NCBI GenBank assembly: GCA_030248225.1
Contig: JASANE010019335.1
Location: 1 to 64,000 of the forward strand
DNA: 64,000 nucleotides
Direction: 5' to 3'
Source: Trileptium ribeirensis
Taxonomy: Eukaryota; Nematoda; Enoplea; Enoplida; Thoracostomopsidae
Shown: positions 58,084 through 64,000 of the stretch, piece after piece
Numbering within the stretch: position 1 is the stretch's first letter
Layout: every line of letters begins with the position of its first letter
The notes under the pieces: model-generated
Told to the model about the DNA's origin: nothing
Database searches by the model: none
What the model saw: only the letters and a program-made list of their open reading frames with translations
Translations under genes and position numbers: made by a program

Positions 58084-60945
58084 TGCCCTGTGGAAGTGAC
58101 AGAATAAGGGTTAAACAAAGTAAGAACGGCAAAAAGACCAAAAACGACTCCTACCGAATAAGATATATATATATAACAGAGCCCTTGTGAAACCGATCAG
58201 TGTTAGATTTAGCAAGACCAACTTCTATACAATCCGGTCTTATAATAACATGCATTGCCACAGCGAAGAGCTACAAGGATAAAACAGCGGCCTGAAAGGA
58301 AAAACAGCGCAACTTAACACAAGAACAGCACAGTCGGACCATTCAGGAGGTTATGTGACTACATTATCGCTGCCCACGTAGCACGTATAGTTACTGAAAT
58401 GTAACCTGAAAACCAAGATATTTCAGATACAAAATTAAAGAAAGCTATTTTCACGCCATGAAACACAGTTTATGATGATCAGGTTACAAGGAATACCTGT
58501 TAAGCGTCACCAGACACTGTCTGACCGTCTTTTCCGACTCGGCTGACATAAAAAGCTGGTATTTTTGCGACTTTCGACATAGGTAAGACGGCAGACCCGA
58601 CAACATCGAAAAAGAGGACTGAACGAGGCGACATTTTCTGAAAACACAACATGACATGAAGACGGCGTGGGCGGGTCAACTGTAAGATTTAAATGATTGA
58701 TGCTAACGCGCAATAACTATAATTCACTCAAGTGCACTATACATAAGGCACAAATATTCAAAAGAGCTTAGCTAAGCAAACTTCTGAAACAACTTCTTAC
58801 ATGTTTCGACGCATGTGTAAATTATATTATGATACGTCAATCACGCTTACTCTGAGTCTGCGTCTTACGCGACCCACTAAACGGAAGTTTTGTTTGTGAG
58901 CTGTTACGGTATAAATGGTCGGTAGAGTATATATAATACAACGGAAAAAATGATGTTACTGTTGCTGTAAACTGCAAATGTTTTCGAAACTCTATTTTAA
59001 ACCAGGTTAAGAAAAGGTTGGTAAATTCACGAGTTAATTGAAATTTCTTAATACATAAACATTTTGATTTTATTTTGTACAATGTGTGTAATCGATACTA
59101 TTCCGTGGGGTGTATCAAGTTAATAAAATTTGCATTAGATGGTCTCGTCATAACTAGAAACTCACTAAAATATCTTTCAGAAAGGTTTGGTCGCGCGAAT
59201 ATGAATTACTTTAGGTACAACACAGCCATCAGCTTATAAAGCTTAAAAATAATGGTGATATCATGTTAACCTTATCACAAAGTTTGATGGTGTTAACGCC
59301 AATTTTGCGTTCGCTAGTTTACGTAAACTTTGCGTTAGGCTATCATCTCTGTCCTCTTGAGGTACACTTAAACATAGGAGTTTGAGAAAACGTTGCTACA
59401 CTGAAACACGTAGAAAATAACAGATATGTTTTTAAAGTTCCACGCAATTATAATGGATGCAATTATTCTCAGAAACATCAATACATAGATCTTTAAAGCG
59501 TATTCACCGCAAAGTTATAAAACATAATGTATACTTCAATTTCTACCAAGTTGAAAAATGTCTGAAGGCGTTACCGACTTGCAAGTATGTGATGACAATT
59601 GGTGTTAGCGGTGTTATAATTTAAGAAATGGGGCTAGGTACCGGAGACCAAGTTTCTTGATATATGCTATCCTGGCATTACCAAAAGCGAATCCTGAGTA
59701 ATTCAGAGAAATCCTGCATTTAGCTTTGATAAATTCTCAACCAAAGATATCTCCAGACTGTACCGAATCTGAAATTACCAGTATTCATTTGCATAATAAA
59801 TGAATTATAGATCGAGCACAGTCTGGGAGTATCATATTTTTCATTTGTATCTTGCGCAAACAACTGGGACCTACCTTTAAAAATGCAAACACCTAAATTT
59901 TACTTTTTAGAGAATTGGATCTAAAAAATATGATCATCATCATCGTCAGTGTCACTACCAAAGCCAACAAAAAATCTGACAGAAACGTCGCTATATATCG
60001 CTATATAATGCTCCTGTCATAAAAATTATTGATTTTTTCGAATATAACTTGGCTTTTTTCAAAAAACACCAGCATGCCGCATCTATGTAATCGAGAACGA
60101 CTTACAATATGTTAAACCTGGGTGCGATCGCATTGAAGCGGTGCACTTAAGAACAACAATTTTAATTTTTTTATAGTAAACTGTAATAACTTTATTAAAA
60201 AATATATAAATATATGCATATATTTTGTACCTCTTTTACGAAGCGTATGTACAGGTATTCCGTACAATATTTTGTACATATCATGCAGCATAGAGCTATT
60301 GTGCAAACCCCACACAAATATAAATAGAAGTAGCTCAACTTTAGTTATCTAAAGCAATGTTTTCCTGCTAAAATTCGTCAAGTGCCAGCAATATTGATGG
60401 CGCAATGTGCACCCGTACAATGAGGTTTGAGCTCTTGCGCTCATTTGCTCGCTTCGATATTGCATCGATGTTGCTTTCTGCGTGCAAATGCATACCGTTT
60501 TTATATGTTTTTTCTGAGCGCAAACCGCTTTTAAAAAGCGTAACCCTGGCGTTAAAATTTACTTTTTGTAAGATATTTTAGAGCCAATTACATACTAGTT
60601 GCGGTATGGCGAAAAGGAAATTATTTAAAGCTATTCCTCAACATTTTTGATAGCACTTGGTTGTTCAACTTGAACGATAGACTGTTTGCACTTTTGTTCG
60701 CATAACAACAATGAGTAAATGATCTAAATTGGCCAATAAAATGCCTTGTGGAGTCTAGTAGATGTTGCTTTATATGGTCATGGTTAAATCTTTTAGCATT
60801 TTCAATATGAATTTTGATACAATCAATTTAATTTTGGTATAAATATCAGGCATTAATTTTAATTACTCCGGATCACATTTGCTAAAGGTGTTGTTCTAGT
60901 GTTTATAAATGCTGTTATAATATGGGCATACATGCTCGTAGTGTC
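58084..60945. other. Non-coding stretch of 2.9 kb
   Basis: No gene, RNA or repeat that I can support. Confidence 0.4.
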
Positions 60946-61320
60946 AGAGGGTGTTATTATCCCCTGACATTCGAGCCTCCCCTCCGGTACTCGGTCTGTC
61001 AACGATCCTAATCCTACTTGGTGCTTCAAATCTCCACCCTTCCCCTCCACCCCGCTGTGGGAAAATTGGCAAATATTAAAAAAAATTTTGCATACCACAA
61101 AATTTCGAATATTTATCTCCCTTGACGACCTGCCTCCCCCACTGACCATCTGATCTCTCCCTGAGGAGGCTCAAGGCATCACCTCCCTCTTGGAAGCACT
61201 TTCTGTATGGGATCTGGGAATTATGGATCTGGGAATTAAGCAGTTTCTATCTGGAATGTTGGATCTGGGATCTCAAATCCCTTGGACTTCGGACCTCGTG
61301 CATGTATGAATATGGGTATT
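60946..61320. repeat. Dispersed GC-rich repeat family, member 5 (inverted core)
   Basis: Contains GACTTCGGACCTCGTGCATG, shared with 45548-45567, a C-rich CTCCACCCTTCCCCTCC block and a core with AAAATTGGCAAATATT, the reverse of the core seen in other members. A TGGGATCTGGGAATTATGGA block is repeated twice or more near 61206-61275. Confidence 0.55.
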
Positions 61321-61352
61321 GATCTTTTCAATTATATTCTGAGGCAAACTTA

Positions 61353-62844
61353 TGCAGCGTTTACGTTATAAAGGACCCCATGTGAAAGTTTTGTCCACCC
61401 GAAGTGTCTGTTCCACCATCAATTATATGGTGTCTTGGACACCATGGTGTTTCTGATGGTATTTTCAGATAGTATACATAGGTAGTGTAGTGTCGATAAG
61501 GCTACACCATAAAATTTATATGGTGTTATCTACACAATACTGTTATTTACACGCAATATATAATGGGTTTGTGTACGGTGTTGTTGACATCGTCAGTAAA
61601 AAGCAATAGGTAGATTAAGACACCATAGCATCGTTGATGGTGTCCCATACACCAATTATTGCAATATATAGTGTAGGTATATCATGGTTGATTTTTTCCG
61701 GAAAAACTCTGACCGGAAAAAGCGGTTTTTTCCGGAAAAAATGGAAAAAACGGAAAAAGTCAAATTTTACTATAGCTTTTTACTTGTTAGCCTGTTAGAA
61801 AATAGCAGGAAACACAGCTTTATGCGAAATTGAATCCGGTTGTTGATTGTCAATGCCTTAATTACTGAAAAAGGTCTGCACCTGCAATGTTGTCACATAG
61901 AATTTGCAACAACAGAGTAGCGGCACTTGAATCTTTCCCGCGGGCAGGGTTATGTCAAAACCACAAGGTGGCTATATCGAAAGGAGTACGTATAATTATT
62001 GGTTCGAATTAATAGTGAAAGTACTTCTTATTTTTAGTCTTGTGTAAACTTACTAACTGTGTCAAAGTGCCACCGTCCAAGTGATGCTGGAAGCGCATTA
62101 ATACAATAGAGTATGTAATTTAAGTCTACGATAATACTGTCAATCTATTTTGTTTATGACCCGTCGTGGTAAAAATGCCATGCATGAACGCAGGTATCTG
62201 TCACAGTAAACAAACCGGTGCGGGAAGTGAGATGGTGGTGGATAATTATCAAGGGGTGTAACTCCTTGGTGTTTGGTTTTTTTCGAGAAGGGCTGACTTT
62301 ATGGGTAGCCAACCCCCGTTCCATATGCACCTGTGGGCATGTATGCCATTCCTGTGTCTGCCTAGTTTACTGCTTTCATATGCTCTATACAAATCCCATG
62401 GCTCTATTCAGCACCGCGCCTATTTAATTTAAATTTGCCATCGGGCAAAGTTTCTGATGCGGTGTAGGAAGCAAGCTATGCTCATGCTACGATTATAAAG
62501 TTAGTTGATGATAGAAAGATATAGTTATACCATTTATACCATATTTATCATACGTATCAAATGTAAAGGCTGATTAAACGGGTGTAAATAATGCTCACGG
62601 GTGTTATATTTTGTTGCATAACGGTTTTCCAAATATTTTCGACTCCAAAATGCTGAAATAGTTTTTTTTTTCCATTTTTAAGGGGGGAGTAGGAACAAAC
62701 TAAAAAAACGTAAAAAAACCATTTTTTCCGTTGGTTTTCCCGGTGCCCAACTCTGGGAATATACCGTATACCACTGGATGGTATGGTCTAGACCATTGGG
62801 GGACAAAACTTTCAAATGGGGTCCTTTATAACTTAAACGCCGCA
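61353..62844. mobile_element. TWA-flanked element related to family 1 (1.49 kb, probably with a nested insertion)
   Basis: The left tip TGCAGCGTTTACGTTATAAA and the reverse complement of the right tip TGCGGCGTTTAAGTTATAAA continue as GGACCCCAT and GAAAGTTTTGTCC, so the TIR is about 44 bp. TTA is duplicated (61350-61352, 62845-62847). The first bases match family 1, and then the two families diverge. Spaced dyads of the same geometry lie at 61428-61444, 61521-61537, 61576-61592 and 61638-61654, and a perfect 14-bp palindrome ATGGTCTAGACCAT lies near 62784. Between about 61685 and 62760 the sequence has TTTTTTCCGGAAAAA-rich ends of its own and may be a second nested element. No transposase is seen. 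Confidence 0.8.
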
Positions 62845-62847
62845 TTA

Positions 62848-63503
62848 AAGAATTTTCTAGATATTATAAGTAAATCGTCCTGACACCATTTTTACGTTTG
62901 GTAATCACAATTTCATTTCCGTAACCGGGTTGCGGCAGGCCTTTTCCACTTAATTTTGGTTATCAAAAACATCGAAGTGTTCAAGTTAGTTACTGAGTTG
63001 TAGATTTTATAATAGTGATATTGTGGTTACAGTACGACAAGAAATTTAAAAATTTTAAATATCTCTATAATACATGTCACCCTTTTTCATCACATTGTCC
63101 TTTCTGCGTTGTTCAACTGGCCTCGTGTCTTGTCCCGTGTCTTATGTAATTGTACTTTTCCTTACCTCCAAAAGGTAACTTTTCTTAGTGATATTGAAGA
63201 GCTATACGCCATTTTAAAAGTTAATGTCAGTCTATATTTTGGTATCATGGCGTCTACGCTATGAAATAGTTGTACGAATTAGGCTTAGGTTCGAATGGTT
63301 CAATTAAGATGAGACATCAAAAATGAAGTGTTTCAAGAAACTTGGAACATAATATATCAGACCATAGTAAATCATAAATCCCAGACTATAGTAATGATGT
63401 GCAAGATTTCCGAGTGGAGTCAGGTTGTTTATATGTTATTCACCATAAATATTTAGTTAGCGAACCATATGAATCTATCGTTATCATTATCTGGTGTAAT
63501 TAT
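62848..63503. other. Non-coding stretch
   Basis: Only a short GGGTTGCGGCAGGCC match to the 34.2-kb repeat near 62929. Confidence 0.4.
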
Positions 63504-64000
63504 GCATTATTTACCTTAAAATGAGTGCACCTACGGCCAGATTCTGTCACAAAGCCAATTCCGGCTCGTGACAAAAACGCACAGTCACATGCGGCCCTTC
63601 GCAAATAAAATAATTTGCTAAGCTATGCTAGTATGTTTGTACGGGCCGGGAGTGGCTATATCTTAGGGTTTGATGGCCGGGACAGGCTAGTGAAAAAATA
63701 TTTATTACATTCAGTTTAGTAGATTGTGTTACATCGAAAATATTTAGCTCTAGATCCAAAAATGGCAATATTTTTAGTAATTAAAAGCAAAGCGCATAAA
63801 TTCAGGCAAAATAAATACGTAAATATGGCTATTTTTAAATTTTTTTGCTTAAGCGCCTTTTACAAACCAACCTAGTAGCTATGTAAAACATACTTTTTCA
63901 TGCATGAAAATTATGCTATTGTAACTGGACGGATCTAATACGAATATACGACCATAATTATCATCAATTTCCATTTTTAGCGATTTTTCATTGTCGTCAT
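63504..64000. mobile_element. Second copy of the hAT-like repeat, cut by the window edge
   Basis: From about 63504 the sequence follows the repeat at 15692 onward: ATTTACCTTAA, GTGCAC, GGCCAGATTCTGTCACA, AAGCTATGCTAGT, TTTAGTAGATTGTGTTACA and CCTAGTAGCTATGTAAAACA occur in the same order. The right end lies beyond 64000. Confidence 0.75.

Noticed and set aside
57671..58190. Overlapping Pro/Arg-rich ORFs on both strands
   Set aside because: Explained by the short GC-rich insertion at 57897-58083; no protein motif.

Overview
This is eukaryotic, almost certainly invertebrate-animal, genomic DNA. It is strongly A+T rich, has very low gene density and carries one clearly recognisable host gene. 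Nothing in it looks bacterial or viral: there are no operons, no Shine-Dalgarno-spaced ORFs, no CRISPR array and no phage genes. The species cannot be named from what is visible.

The one confident gene is a two-exon rhodopsin-class GPCR of the FMRFamide/neuropeptide-receptor type on the + strand. Exon 1 is 49148-49438, exon 2 is 51593-53152, and a phase-0 GT-AG intron of 2154 bp lies between them. The predicted protein is 616 residues with seven membrane segments, an ERY motif, a long glycosylatable second extracellular loop and a long polar cytoplasmic tail. The intron is largely a minisatellite of about 70 bp, which also contains a perfect 55-bp inverted repeat.

Most of the rest is mobile-element and tandem-repeat sequence. 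(a) Two 510-bp MITEs (23196-23705 and 36569-37078) and a longer relative (61353-62844) have 3-bp TWA target duplications, as in PIF/Harbinger elements, and carry several internal spaced dyads of the form GTGT-N5-ACAC. (b) A second TWA family (10988-11418 and 19444-20564) has a different terminal sequence and its own repeated internal palindrome, TGTTCGCGAACA. (c) A 3.6-kb element flanked by TA (17496-21074) contains a decayed pogo-like transposase on the - strand and subterminal repeats; the second copy of family (b) is nested in it. (d) There are a hAT-like element (15721-16282) with a relative running off the right edge, a foldback element at 24252-24474, a short element at 57897-58083, a possible solo LTR and a dispersed GC-rich repeat family.

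Tandem repeats are frequent: a 1.1-kb unit with tRNA-Leu/Ser-like segments (2889-5225), a strict 50-bp hairpin minisatellite (7551-7894), an 80-bp array (26541-27017), and many two-copy duplications of 120-330 bp. Short ORFs across the window behave like chance or repeat-driven ORFs. The longest without any recognised similarity (6423-6869, - strand) is listed only as a weak candidate.

The most interesting pattern is that different DNA-transposon families in one window each carry a private array of short internal palindromes or subterminal repeats. These could be binding sites for element-specific DNA-binding proteins.
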